From NCBI GenBank assembly GCA_017626655.1, contig JAGAIH010000483.1, forward strand, positions 1-35,665: a stretch of 35,665 nucleotides of DNA. Direction: 5' to 3'. The notes below the pieces were generated by a model. It was not told the DNA's origin and ran no database searches. It saw only the letters and a list, made by a program, of their open reading frames with translations. The translations under genes and the position numbers were made by a program. The stretch comes from Clostridia bacterium (lineage in GTDB: Bacteria > Bacillota_A > Clostridia > Oscillospirales > CAG-272). Positions 15,878 to 22,659 of the stretch are shown here, piece after piece; within the stretch, counting starts at the first letter, position 1; every line of letters begins with the position of its first letter.

Positions 15878-15906
15878 ATTATACCACAAGAAGCTTATTT
15901 TGTCAA
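15878..15906 (-). promoter_or_regulatory. Perfect sigma-A promoter for the minus-strand operon
   Basis: On the minus strand TTGACA (15906..15901), a 17-base spacer and TATAAT (15883..15878) match consensus exactly. Transcription should begin near 15870 and pass through a leader of about 300 bases. Such an unregulated-looking promoter fits control by attenuation in the leader rather than by initiation. Confidence 0.85.
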
Positions 15907-16028
15907 GAGTAAGCAGGTGTAGGCTGGTTTTCGTAAAAAATTTATTTTGTTTGCAGAAAACAAAAATCTGCCTCCGTCTTTATGGGTACACGAGTAAAAA
16001 ACGTGATAAAAAGAAGGGAGTAATCAAA

Positions 16029-16304
16029 ATGAAAAACGAAAAAGTAACCATTAAAGAAGATGTCAGCTTTGATCCCTATGAGGAACTTGCCAACGCAATC
16101 GTAATTCAGGCTTGTAATGACTATAAAAAAGCGTACAAGCAATCGTTGCGTAAAAGCGGAATTGTAGGTGAAGCAGATGAAGAATTCGCAGAATTGGAAG
16201 AGTTCTTTCGCTCCGATTGGTATAAGCAGCTTACTGAGGTTGACGGAGAATATCTGATGGAGCGTATTCGATACGATGTCTTGAAACACGAAAAGAAGTC
16301 CTGA
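16029..16304 (+). CDS. Hypothetical 91-aa protein upstream of the recombinase
   Basis: ATG 16029 is preceded by AAGGGAG. The protein contains SFDPYEELANAIVIQACNDY and an acidic helix (ADEEFAELEEFFRSDWYKQL), then EVDGEYLMERIRYDV. It appears entirely helical. Small proteins with the SDWY...DGEYL pattern are, from memory, common beside recombinase genes in clostridial integrative elements, but I know no assigned function. It could be a regulator or recombination directionality factor (speculation). No good promoter is seen directly before it. Confidence 0.65.
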   Translation: MKNEKVTIKEDVSFDPYEELANAIVIQACNDYKKAYKQSLRKSGIVGEADEEFAELEEFFRSDWYKQLTEVDGEYLMERIRYDVLKHEKKS

Positions 16305-16333
16305 GCGCTCTATATATAATAAAAGGAAGGGAA

Positions 16334-16489
16334 GTGAACGCAAACATCGAAAATAAGGAAAAGTCGAACAAGGTTAAGATTACTATTTCAAGAACCTTTG
16401 GAAACCATAATTTTCTTGAAGTCTACGCCAATTATGTTGCAAAAAAAATCAAGGATATTCTTCGTAAGGAAAGAGGAAAAAAAAGATGA
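16334..16489 (+). CDS. Small protein, 51 aa, GTG start
   Basis: GTG 16334 is preceded by AGGAAGGGAA. The peptide starts MNANIENKEKSNKVKITISR and continues TFGNHNFLEVYANYVAKKIK, ending in a Lys/Arg-rich tail. It lies 29 bases after the 91-aa gene, so the two likely share a transcript. No family recognised; the strong ribosome binding site and gene spacing support it. Confidence 0.5.
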   Translation: MNANIENKEKSNKVKITISRTFGNHNFLEVYANYVAKKIKDILRKERGKKR

Positions 16490-16599
16490 AACAAAATCCT
16501 AAAAAAACAATTTGCACATTTGACGTATTCAAGTCGAAGTTGTATAATAAGAGCACAACCATCGCTTTGCTTGGAAAGAGAGGTAAGAATGAAGAGTAA
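16486..16599 (+). CDS. Possible 37-aa peptide overlapping the recombinase promoter
   Basis: Its ATG overlaps the TGA of the 51-aa gene (ATGA) and its stop overlaps the recombinase start by 11 bases, an arrangement typical for coupled genes. The sequence is MKQNPKKTICTFDVFKSKLY followed by a short basic tail. The recombinase promoter lies inside it, so it may equally be non-coding leader. Confidence 0.3.
   Translation: MKQNPKKTICTFDVFKSKLYNKSTTIALLGKRGKNEE
16520..16548 (+). promoter_or_regulatory. Promoter of the serine recombinase gene
   Basis: TTGACG (16520..16525), a 17-base spacer and TATAAT (16543..16548) form a near-consensus promoter about 40 bases before the recombinase ATG. Transcription should start near 16555, just ahead of the GAGAGG ribosome binding site. 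Confidence 0.75.
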
Positions 16600-18187
16600 A
16601 GAGCAAAGCAGATTGATCGCAGCGCTGTATTGCAGACTCAGCGACGACGATGAAAAAGACGGTACCAGTGTTTCGATTGAAACACAAGAAAAGATACTAA
16701 CCGATTTTTGTAAACAAAATAATATCTGCATTTACGATGTTTATATAGACGACGGATTTACGGGAACGAACTTCAATCGTCCGGATTTCAAACGTATGAT
16801 GGAGGATGTGAAAGCCAAGCGCGTTAATGTAGTCATCGTAAAAGACTTATCCCGTTTTGGAAGAAACTACTTGCAGGTGGGCTCATACATAAGTGATGTA
16901 TTCCCGCAGATGAACGTTCGCTTTATTGCTATTGGTGATGATGTGGACACTGACCGTGGAGATACAGATTATGATCTGATGCTTCCAATCAAGAACGTAT
17001 TTAATGAATATTATCCCGCTGATTGCTCAAGGAAGACCAAACAAGCGTTTATAACAAAGGCTATGAACGGAGAATATATTGGTTCTTTTGCCGTTTATGG
17101 ATTGCTGAAATCTCAGGATGACCATCACGTTTTAGAAATCAATCAAGAGGTTGCGCCTAATGTGGTTTGGATTTTTGAAATGGCAGCATATCAAGGATAT
17201 GGCTATAACAAAATTGCTCGGGTATTAAAGGAGCATAAGATACTTACGCCTTCCGCTTATCGAGCGCAATTGTTAAAGAGACCGTATGACAAGGATCCAT
17301 ATGATTGGAACCTTGCTACCGTTCATAAAATACTGAACGATAAAACTTACTTGGGCTTTTTTATCAGCGGTCGGCGTAGGAAAGTATCGTTTAAGAGTAA
17401 GCGCATTGTAAGGCAAGAGGAAGAAGATTGGATTATGATTCCGGGAATTGTTCCTCAGTTAATCAGTCAACAGCTTTGGGATGATGCTCACGCTAAGCTT
17501 GATAGCAGAAAGCGAACAGGCTCAAGCGGATTTAATAATATCTTTGCGGGACTGATTAAATGCGACAAGTGCGGACATGCTCTTGGCATTGCAAATGCTT
17601 CTGACAGAAAGAACTACTATGTTTGCAATACCTATAAGAAAAAAGGTCCTGAAGTATGTTCAAGCCATTATATCATGTACCACGAGTTATATGATGCAAT
17701 TTTGCACGATATTAACGAAGTGCTATTTATGGTGCGGGAGAATAAGGAAGAGTTCATTGCGAGGGTTCTTCATAGGATTGAAAACGAGGATAGCGAGGAA
17801 GCTCGTATAGAAAACGAGATCAAGATGCTTGAGTCAAAAATTGCGGAGCTTGACCGAAAGTTTGAGCAACTGTATGATGATAGATTCAACGGAATTCTTT
17901 CCGACCGTAAGTTTCAGGATTTGTCCGCAAGGTGTGAAGCCGAGCAGGACGAAGCGAGAGCGAGAAGGGCAGAGCTTGTAAAGATACACGATAATTCTCA
18001 GGCTACAGCCTATGGTACAGAAAGATTCATTGAAATGGCAGAAGCATTTGAAACTCTGACGGAGCTTGATGATGAGGTTCTCAATCGTCTCATTCAGTCC
18101 GTTATTGTTGGAGACCGTATCAAAGAAAACGGCGAAACAAGGCAGAATATTAGGATCAATTACAAATTTATCGGAGAAATCGCATAA
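16589..18187 (+). CDS. Large serine recombinase (TndX/TnpX type)
   Basis: A 532-aa site-specific recombinase. ATG 16589 follows GAGAGG; an earlier in-frame ATG at 16520 lies within the promoter. The N-terminal resolvase domain has the nucleophile S18 in ALYCRLSDDD, with VIVKDLSRFGRNYLQVGSYI and FTGTNFNRPDF. A recombinase domain follows (YNKIARVLKEHKI, DPYDWNLATVHKILNDKTYL). A zinc ribbon (KCDKCGHALG, YYVCNTYKKK, VCSSHY) and a coiled coil (MLESKIAELDRKFEQL) precede a C-terminal segment with the DUF4368 look (LNRLIQSVIVGDRI...IRINYKFIG). Enzymes of this type excise and insert elements through a short core. Its place at the edge of the element, just before a tRNA-like junction, fits an integrase role. 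Confidence 0.92.
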   Translation: MKSKEQSRLIAALYCRLSDDDEKDGTSVSIETQEKILTDFCKQNNICIYDVYIDDGFTGTNFNRPDFKRMMEDVKAKRVNVVIVKDLSRFGRNYLQVGSYISDVFPQMNVRFIAIGDDVDTDRGDTDYDLMLPIKNVFNEYYPADCSRKTKQAFITKAMNGEYIGSFAVYGLLKSQDDHHVLEINQEVAPNVVWIFEMAAYQGYGYNKIARVLKEHKILTPSAYRAQLLKRPYDKDPYDWNLATVHKILNDKTYLGFFISGRRRKVSFKSKRIVRQEEEDWIMIPGIVPQLISQQLWDDAHAKLDSRKRTGSSGFNNIFAGLIKCDKCGHALGIANASDRKNYYVCNTYKKKGPEVCSSHYIMYHELYDAILHDINEVLFMVRENKEEFIARVLHRIENEDSEEARIENEIKMLESKIAELDRKFEQLYDDRFNGILSDRKFQDLSARCEAEQDEARARRAELVKIHDNSQATAYGTERFIEMAEAFETLTELDDEVLNRLIQSVIVGDRIKENGETRQNIRINYKFIGEIA

Positions 18188-18188
18188 T

Positions 18189-18216
18189 AAACCGCTTCAG
18201 TTATATGAAGCGGTTT
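18189..18216 (+). terminator. Terminator-like hairpin after the recombinase
   Basis: AAACCGCTTCA (18189..18199) pairs perfectly with TGAAGCGGTTT (18206..18216) around a 6-base loop. It starts 2 bases after the recombinase stop. The T-run is short (part of the arm). Confidence 0.7.
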
Positions 18217-18255
18217 GCAAAAACTATACAAAGTTAAAAAACTTGTAGAAACCTA

Positions 18256-18284
18256 TTGACAAACCCCTACAAAGATGCTATAAT
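18256..18284 (+). promoter_or_regulatory. Perfect promoter reading out of the element
   Basis: TTGACA (18256..18261), a 17-base spacer and TATAAT (18279..18284). It points at the palindrome and tRNA-like fragment. Such strength is typical for tRNA or rRNA genes, or for an outward promoter at an element end. Confidence 0.8.
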
Positions 18285-18300
18285 ATATGAGTAAAGAATA

Positions 18301-18320
18301 TATGAGTTCCCCAACTCATA
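18301..18320. repeat. Perfect 8-bp-arm palindrome, possible recombination site
   Basis: TATGAGTT-CCCC-AACTCATA lies just after the promoter, between the recombinase and the tRNA-like fragment. Serine recombinases use imperfect palindromes, so an attachment site is possible, but no matching left end was found. It could also be a transcript hairpin. Confidence 0.4.
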
Positions 18321-18365
18321 GGGCTTAAAATTAAGAGATTCTTTGATGAGGTTGTAACGCTAACT

Positions 18366-18406
18366 AAATCAAGGGGTCGTTGGTTCAAGTCCAACAGGGG
18401 GAGCCA
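18366..18406 (+). pseudogene. tRNA 3' portion (T-arm, acceptor strand, CCA)
   Basis: The sequence shows a T-stem/loop GTTGG-TTCAAGT-CCAAC (18379..18395), a 7-base acceptor strand AGGGGGA, a G discriminator and CCA (18404..18406). Before it are a plausible variable loop (GGGTC) and the 3' strand of an anticodon stem (TCAAG). No normal D-arm or 7-base anticodon loop can be folded from the upstream bases, so it seems to be only the 3' part of a tRNA gene. This is the usual product of integration by an element whose attachment site covers the 3' half of a tRNA. The discriminator and acceptor resemble tRNA-Asn, but identity is not determined. Confidence 0.6.
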
Positions 18407-18446
18407 AAACAGAAAAGGTCACGCACCGCGTGGCCTTTTCTGTTTT
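18406..18446 (+). terminator. Terminator behind the tRNA-like fragment
   Basis: AAAACAGAAAAGG...CACGC-ACC-GCGTG...CCTTTTCTGTTTT forms a long stem with one mismatch and a T-rich end, directly after CCA. It is the type of terminator expected behind a functional tRNA gene, supporting that this side is chromosomal. Confidence 0.85.
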
Positions 18447-18757
18447 GCTTTTCTCTATTGAATTCGAGCAACGGCTCCCTATACTTAATAGTTAGTAGCC
18501 CGAAGGGCGGCTGACCGCAACGCTTGTCCCTCGGAGCCCGCAGAGTTGGTAAACTTGCGCAGTTGTCGGAAGCAACGTGGAGTCGTTGGGTTCATGCAGG
18601 GGGCGTTTGAAGCTTTTGTCTCAACACCGTGACATGTGTCCGATTGAGGTGCTTGTCGGTTTTGCAGCGGGTACATTGACCCCTTGGCGAAGAGGGGGGT
18701 AAAAGTTCCGCATTCGATCGGATTTTTATCGACATGCTTACAACGAAGCCTATGTAA
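18447..18757. other. GC-richer spacer without a convincing gene
   Basis: A 95-codon frame on the minus strand (18485..18772) covers this area but has no ribosome binding site, an unusual composition (many Cys, Thr, Pro, Arg) and no family resemblance. Sub-sequences such as AGCCCGAAGGGCGGCT form small hairpins. It could be a dispersed repeat or a structured RNA; nothing firm is visible. Confidence 0.4.
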
Positions 18758-18758
18758 G

Positions 18759-19301
18759 TTATAGATGAGCAAGCTGTTTGAGGGTTAAATCTTTTTCGTT
18801 TTTGAGTTCAATTCTTTTTTGTTCTGCCATTTTAACGACATACCATGCGTTTTCCATATCTGTATTGAAATCGATAACACACTTGCCCGTTTGATTATAT
18901 AAAGCGATAATCACGCTTTTTTCATTTGTCTGCTCAACCACTCTAACGCATATAATGTCTTGCCAATTGGTTTTCTTTTGGAAAAGCCCAAAGAAAGAAC
19001 GAGATATTTTCGTATCATCAATGTCGCATTTAAAGGAAAAGGCATACAAAGATAATGCAAAAAGTATAATACCAAAGCCAACGAATACAGCAAACAAAAT
19101 CCGTGTTTCGTGCTTGATGAAAATCCAGAGAAAAGAGAACACAGCAATGATAATGAATGTGGCACAAATTCTTGCAATCGTTTTTTTGCGAGGATGCTTG
19201 ACAATAAAATGATCTACATACTCTATTTCCGGTTTTTTATCGGGAGTATCTTTCGCAATTCCAAAAAGAAGCTCAAAAATTAGTTCAACCAAATGTTCCA
19301 T
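18759..19301 (-). CDS. Two-TM membrane protein with PH-like C-terminal region
   Basis: A 180-aa protein starting at ATG 19301 with AAAGGAG upstream. Two hydrophobic helices (about 44-63, ICATFIIIAVFSFLWIFI; and about 69-88, ILFAVFVGFGIILFALSLY) are followed by a soluble, beta-rich domain (CDIDDTKISRSFFGLFQKKT, IICVRVVEQT). The order resembles bacterial PH-like membrane proteins. Function unknown. It has its own promoter and is not part of either neighbouring module. Confidence 0.7.
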   Translation of the reverse strand: MEHLVELIFELLFGIAKDTPDKKPEIEYVDHFIVKHPRKKTIARICATFIIIAVFSFLWIFIKHETRILFAVFVGFGIILFALSLYAFSFKCDIDDTKISRSFFGLFQKKTNWQDIICVRVVEQTNEKSVIIALYNQTGKCVIDFNTDMENAWYVVKMAEQKRIELKNEKDLTLKQLAHL

Positions 19302-19329
19302 TTTATTCGTGCTCCTTTACTTTTTCTTT

Positions 19330-19358
19330 ATTATACCACAATTTTGTAAACATTTCAA
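19330..19358 (-). promoter_or_regulatory. Promoter of the membrane protein gene
   Basis: On the minus strand TTGAAA (19358..19353), 17 bases, TATAAT (19335..19330), about 30 bases before the start codon. Confidence 0.75.
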
Positions 19359-19389
19359 CCGTTTCGCCGGTTCGAATCTGTCCACGGAT

Positions 19390-19560
19390 TTGCTTCTGTG
19401 GGGAGAAAAATGAAACTACGGCGTCGCTACGATGAAATCTGAGAAAGCTCGGATGATATCTTCAGCCTACGGCTTCAGATGAAATTGAATCCGTCCTATC
19501 TCTCCCCGCGAAGCGGGATTTCATCGCGAATATTTTCATCCCACGATAGTGGGATTTGTC
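19390..19560. repeat. Cluster of REP-like short palindromes
   Basis: Short hairpins (AGCC-TAC-GGCT, CCCGC-GAA-GCGGG, CCCAC-GATA-GTGGG) alternate with GATGAAAT/GATGATAT or its complement ATTTCATC. This is the pattern of interspersed palindromic elements of Clostridia. Only one cluster lies in the window, so dispersal across the genome is not shown here. Confidence 0.5.
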
Positions 19561-19624
19561 CTGTCCGAAAGGTCTGATATAATCCACATGCCACAGAACA
19601 CCTAATAAACGTGCCAAAAAGGTA

Positions 19625-19653
19625 TTGTAAATCACCGCAAAATATGCTACAAT
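19625..19653 (+). promoter_or_regulatory. Promoter of a possible small gene
   Basis: TTGTAA (19625..19630), 17 bases, TACAAT (19648..19653), followed by AAGGAGG at 19670..19676. Confidence 0.5.
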
Positions 19654-19682
19654 GGTTGCACGCCCCATCAAGGAGGCCTTCC

Positions 19683-19880
19683 ATGCAGCTCACACGCACC
19701 TCGGACAAGCTCAAACGCAGCATCCTGTTTGATACCGAACGACGAGAATCCATCTTTGTCCCACCTATAGATTCGGGTTATTTCTCCCTCCTCCGCCACA
19801 AAAGACCCCGAATCGAACACATGACTGTTCGGTTCGGACCTTTTTGTCTTTCCCTCAAAGCATATACGAATGAACTCTGA
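19683..19880 (+). CDS. Possible small protein or truncated gene, 65 aa
   Basis: ATG 19683 lies 6 bases after a perfect AAGGAGG and downstream of a fair promoter. The peptide starts MQLTRTSDKLKRSILFDTER and contains IFVPPIDSGYFSLLRHK. A terminator hairpin lies inside the frame (19808..19848), so the full frame may not be transcribed. It may be the 5' remnant of a longer gene or a small RNA with a short coding part. No family recognised. Confidence 0.35.
   Translation: MQLTRTSDKLKRSILFDTERRESIFVPPIDSGYFSLLRHKRPRIEHMTVRFGPFCLSLKAYTNEL
19808..19848 (+). terminator. Terminator inside the small frame
   Basis: CCGAATCGAACA (19808..19819) pairs with TGTTCGGTTCGG (19826..19837) with one wobble, then CCTTTTTGTCTTT. 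With the promoter at 19625 it defines a transcript of about 190 bases. Confidence 0.65.
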
Positions 19881-20008
19881 CGTTGAAAGACGCGCAAAAT
19901 GGTTGTTCGTTCCGCGTGCAGATATGGCTCGGTCTGATTACCGATAGCGTTCCCCCCGCTGACAAACCTTCCAAGTTTATGAATGGCCATCAAAAGCAGA
20001 AAAAACGG

Positions 20009-20037
20009 TTGCATTTATGGACTTTTTGTGCTATAAT
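20009..20037 (+). promoter_or_regulatory. Promoter of the AraC-family gene
   Basis: TTGCAT (20009..20014), 17 bases, TATAAT (20032..20037), about 30 bases before the start codon of the regulator. Confidence 0.7.
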
Positions 20038-20068
20038 GGATACGTAAACTGATCGGAAGGAGTTGTTT

Positions 20069-20917
20069 ATGGGAGCATTCGCTTATGAGGCTGAGCATAC
20101 GATCAGCATATCCGACGCGCAAATTGATTTTATGCACTTGATCTATCATCCGAATAAGTTATTTACGGACAATCACATCCATTCCTACTATGAGTTCCAC
20201 TACATAACCGAAGGAACCACGTCCTACACCATGAACTTTGGCGAGGAGATCCCGGTATCTGCGGGGGAATGGCTGCTGATCGGACCCGACGCGTGGCACG
20301 AAGAGAGTATTGTGGCAAAAAGCAGCGGTTACGTGTTAGGCTTCTCTCTGGATTCGGCACAAGAAAGATCTCTCATATCGGTCCTCCTGACTACGCCTTA
20401 CTATAAAGGTGGGCTGAATGCGGATTTTGGAGAAGTGTTATCCATCATTTACCGTGAATCCAAGGAGGAGCGGGAGGAGTACGAGACCTGCTGTAAAAAC
20501 CTGTTTGAGTATCTCCTGATCCAAATTTGCAGGGACGTCTCCAAGAGCGAAAGGATCAAGACACGCAAGGAGATCAAGCAGAAGAACCTGTATGAGGCCA
20601 TAGATACCTATTTTAATCGGGTGTTTAAAAGCACAGGCCAGAGCTTGTGCATGGACGATCTGGCCTCCCAGCTGCACATGAGCCCACGGCACGTCAACCG
20701 GATCCTTTTGAGTCATTACGGGGTCACCTTCCATGAAAAGCTGGTAGCGACCAAGATGAAATATGCGGAGCTTCTTTTGAAAACGACCGACCGATCCATT
20801 AAGGAGATCAGCGCGAGCTGTGGGATCACCGAGGTCTGTCTGACCAAAAATTTCAAGAAGATCTATGGTACCACCCCGGCAAAATACCGAAAAGCAAACA
20901 AAACGGACACGGTTTGA
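20069..20917 (+). CDS. AraC-family transcriptional regulator
   Basis: A 282-aa regulator. ATG 20069 is 7 bases after GGAAGGAG; a TTG two codons earlier overlaps the spacing. The N-terminal half is a cupin-like ligand domain (NHIHSYYEFHYITEG, YTMNFGEEIPVSAGEWLLIG, PDAWHE). The C-terminal 100 residues hold two helix-turn-helix motifs (MDDLASQLHMSPRHVNRILL and IKEISASCGITEVCLTKNFK) and end in the conserved YGTTPAKYRK. Such proteins usually activate sugar-use genes when the sugar binds the cupin. It stands directly before the carbohydrate locus, whose promoters have good -10 but poor -35 elements, consistent with activator-dependent transcription (inference). Confidence 0.9.
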   Translation: MGAFAYEAEHTISISDAQIDFMHLIYHPNKLFTDNHIHSYYEFHYITEGTTSYTMNFGEEIPVSAGEWLLIGPDAWHEESIVAKSSGYVLGFSLDSAQERSLISVLLTTPYYKGGLNADFGEVLSIIYRESKEEREEYETCCKNLFEYLLIQICRDVSKSERIKTRKEIKQKNLYEAIDTYFNRVFKSTGQSLCMDDLASQLHMSPRHVNRILLSHYGVTFHEKLVATKMKYAELLLKTTDRSIKEISASCGITEVCLTKNFKKIYGTTPAKYRKANKTDTV

Positions 20918-20938
20918 AAATCGTGTCCGATTTTTTTG
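20904..20938 (+). terminator. Terminator of the AraC-family gene
   Basis: CGGACACG (20904..20911) and CGTGTCCG (20922..20929) flank the stop codon and T7 follows. Confidence 0.9.
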
Positions 20939-20967
20939 GTGCACGGGTAGGGAAAATATGTTACTAT

Positions 20968-20973
20968 TATAAT
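20968..20973 (+). promoter_or_regulatory. -10 element of the solute-binding protein gene, no clear -35
   Basis: TATAAT at 20968..20973; the bases 17 upstream (gggtag) do not resemble TTGACA. A missing -35 suggests dependence on an activator, for which the adjacent AraC protein is the obvious candidate. Confidence 0.45.
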
Positions 20974-21041
20974 GAAAGTAGTGCATGGCCGTCACTTGCC
21001 GGTACGTGTACACAAATAAAATTAAAGGAGTACAGAAGATC

Positions 21042-22496
21042 ATGAAACCCATTCGATTTATCGCGTTTCTGCTGGCCATTCTCACGGTTTTTTCCGTTAT
21101 GACAGCCTGCGCCACCGAACCTGAGTCTACCGAAACCCAAGATCCCGGACAAAGCGGTAACGAGACGGAGGAGGGGACGGGAATCAAGGATGACCTTCCC
21201 GCCGACCTGCGTTTCGAGGGCGAGGAGGTCGTTTTCATCAGCCCCGAGACCCTGACCTATGACGAGCTGACCGGCGTGGCCGTGGAGGACATCATCTACG
21301 AGCGAAACGCTGCCGTGGAGGATCGCCTCGGTATTGAGATCAACGGTATTTATGACGCCAACGCCATCGACAAGGTGATTACTGCCGTCAGCGGCGGCAA
21401 TACCGATTATGACGTGATGGTGGAGCTGTGCTGGCGCGCCGCCCCCAAGTTCACCGGGAATTACTTCCGGAATCTGCGCTCCACCGCGTATTTGGACTTC
21501 GACAAGGAGTACTGGAACCAGGGCTTCAACGAGGCCGTGGAGTACAACGGTATTCAGTTCGGTGTGACGGGAGCCATGCTGCTGTCCCTGTACAGAAGCA
21601 CGTACATCACCATCTTCAATAAGGATATGTTCACCGACGCGAACCAGCCCTTCCTGTATGAGCACGTGGAAAACGGCACCTGGACCCTGGACAAGCAGAT
21701 TTCCCTGGTTCCTCTGTTCCATCGGGATAACGGCAACAACGCCCAGGACAAGACGGGCGACGTATACGGCTTCGTCAGCAACGACTTCATCAGCGTGGAT
21801 CCCTATTGGTCCTCCTGCGAGGTAGATATCATCAAGAAGAACAACGATGGTGACTACGAATGGGTCTTTGACTCCGCTAAGCTCTACGACGTGGCCGATA
21901 AGGTCCTGAAGCTCTACTATGGCACCGATGGTGGCTCCTACATTGAGAACGACGATGTCGCTTCCGAGGGTACCGTGGTCTCCATCTACTCGGCGGGCAA
22001 CGCGGCTATGGCGACCCTGCGTATCGCCGTGCTGGAGACGGACTCCATCCGCGGAATGCCTCAGGAATACGGTGTGGTCCCGATCCCGAAGTTCAGCGAG
22101 GATCAGAAGGAATACCACAGCCAGATGCACGATGGCTTTACCATTGCCTGCCTCCCCAATACGGTCTCCGAGGATCGCGCCGATATGCTGAGCGCGGTGC
22201 TGGAATCCATGGGCTCGGTTTCCTACAACGTGGTCCGTCCCACCTACTACGATACCATTCTTCGCACCCAGATCGCCAAGGATCCCCAGTCTGCCCAGAT
22301 GATGGATCTGATCATCAACAACATCAATATCGACGCGGGCTTCATATACTCCCACAGCATGGGCTCCTTCCATCAGGGCTTCCAGCAGCTCGTGGACTCC
22401 CGTAACAACGACACCATTTCCCGCTACAAGAGAATGACTACGTCCGCCAAGAGATCTTTGGAAAAGCTGGTGACGGAGTTGGATAAGCTCGGGTAA
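21042..22496 (+). CDS. Extracellular solute-binding lipoprotein of an ABC sugar importer
   Basis: A 484-aa lipoprotein. ATG 21042 has AAAGGAG upstream. The signal peptide ends in the lipobox SVMTAC with Cys23, followed by an acidic Thr/Glu linker. The mature part has the pattern of family 1 sugar-binding proteins (ERNAAVEDRLGIEINGIY, DYDVMVELCWRAAP, IFNKDMFTDA, YGVVPIPKFSEDQKEYHSQM, MLSAVLESMGSVSYNVVRPT). It would bind a glycan outside the membrane and deliver it to a permease. No permease or ATPase gene is in the window, so transport components must be elsewhere or it acts as a pure surface binder. Oligosaccharide identity cannot be read from sequence. Confidence 0.85.
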   Translation: MKPIRFIAFLLAILTVFSVMTACATEPESTETQDPGQSGNETEEGTGIKDDLPADLRFEGEEVVFISPETLTYDELTGVAVEDIIYERNAAVEDRLGIEINGIYDANAIDKVITAVSGGNTDYDVMVELCWRAAPKFTGNYFRNLRSTAYLDFDKEYWNQGFNEAVEYNGIQFGVTGAMLLSLYRSTYITIFNKDMFTDANQPFLYEHVENGTWTLDKQISLVPLFHRDNGNNAQDKTGDVYGFVSNDFISVDPYWSSCEVDIIKKNNDGDYEWVFDSAKLYDVADKVLKLYYGTDGGSYIENDDVASEGTVVSIYSAGNAAMATLRIAVLETDSIRGMPQEYGVVPIPKFSEDQKEYHSQMHDGFTIACLPNTVSEDRADMLSAVLESMGSVSYNVVRPTYYDTILRTQIAKDPQSAQMMDLIINNINIDAGFIYSHSMGSFHQGFQQLVDSRNNDTISRYKRMTTSAKRSLEKLVTELDKLG

Positions 22497-22541
22497 TCGG
22501 TAGAAGGACTGTCCCGTATTATTTTCCGAAAGAATATCATT

Positions 22542-22597
22542 TCCCCTTCATAAAAAGGGAACTGCTCCCCCGCCCGAAAGGGCGGGGAAGCTCCCTT
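22542..22597. repeat. Interspersed hairpin repeat, copy 1
   Basis: The core CCCCCGCCC-GAAA-GGGCGGGG is flanked by AAGGGA.CTGCT. The same layout recurs at 24749..24805, each copy shortly after a lipoprotein gene. No T-run follows, so it is more likely a repeat element than a terminator. Confidence 0.6.
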
Positions 22598-22659
22598 CCA
22601 TTCAGGGCATTTAGCTTCGGCTTTTGCTATAAAAATTCATACAGAAAGGAAAATAGACT

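Noticed and set aside
18287..18406. An intact tRNA at the right end of the element
   Set aside because: Only the T-arm and acceptor 3' strand fit; the D-arm region and anticodon loop would be far too large.
18485..18772. 95-codon minus-strand frame after the tRNA-like fragment
   Set aside because: No ribosome binding site, odd amino-acid composition, overlaps the end of the membrane protein gene; kept only as an unexplained spacer.
20967..22373. 468-codon antisense frame over the solute-binding protein gene
   Set aside because: A shadow of high-GC codon use; low-complexity Val/Gly/His/Ile composition and no start signals.
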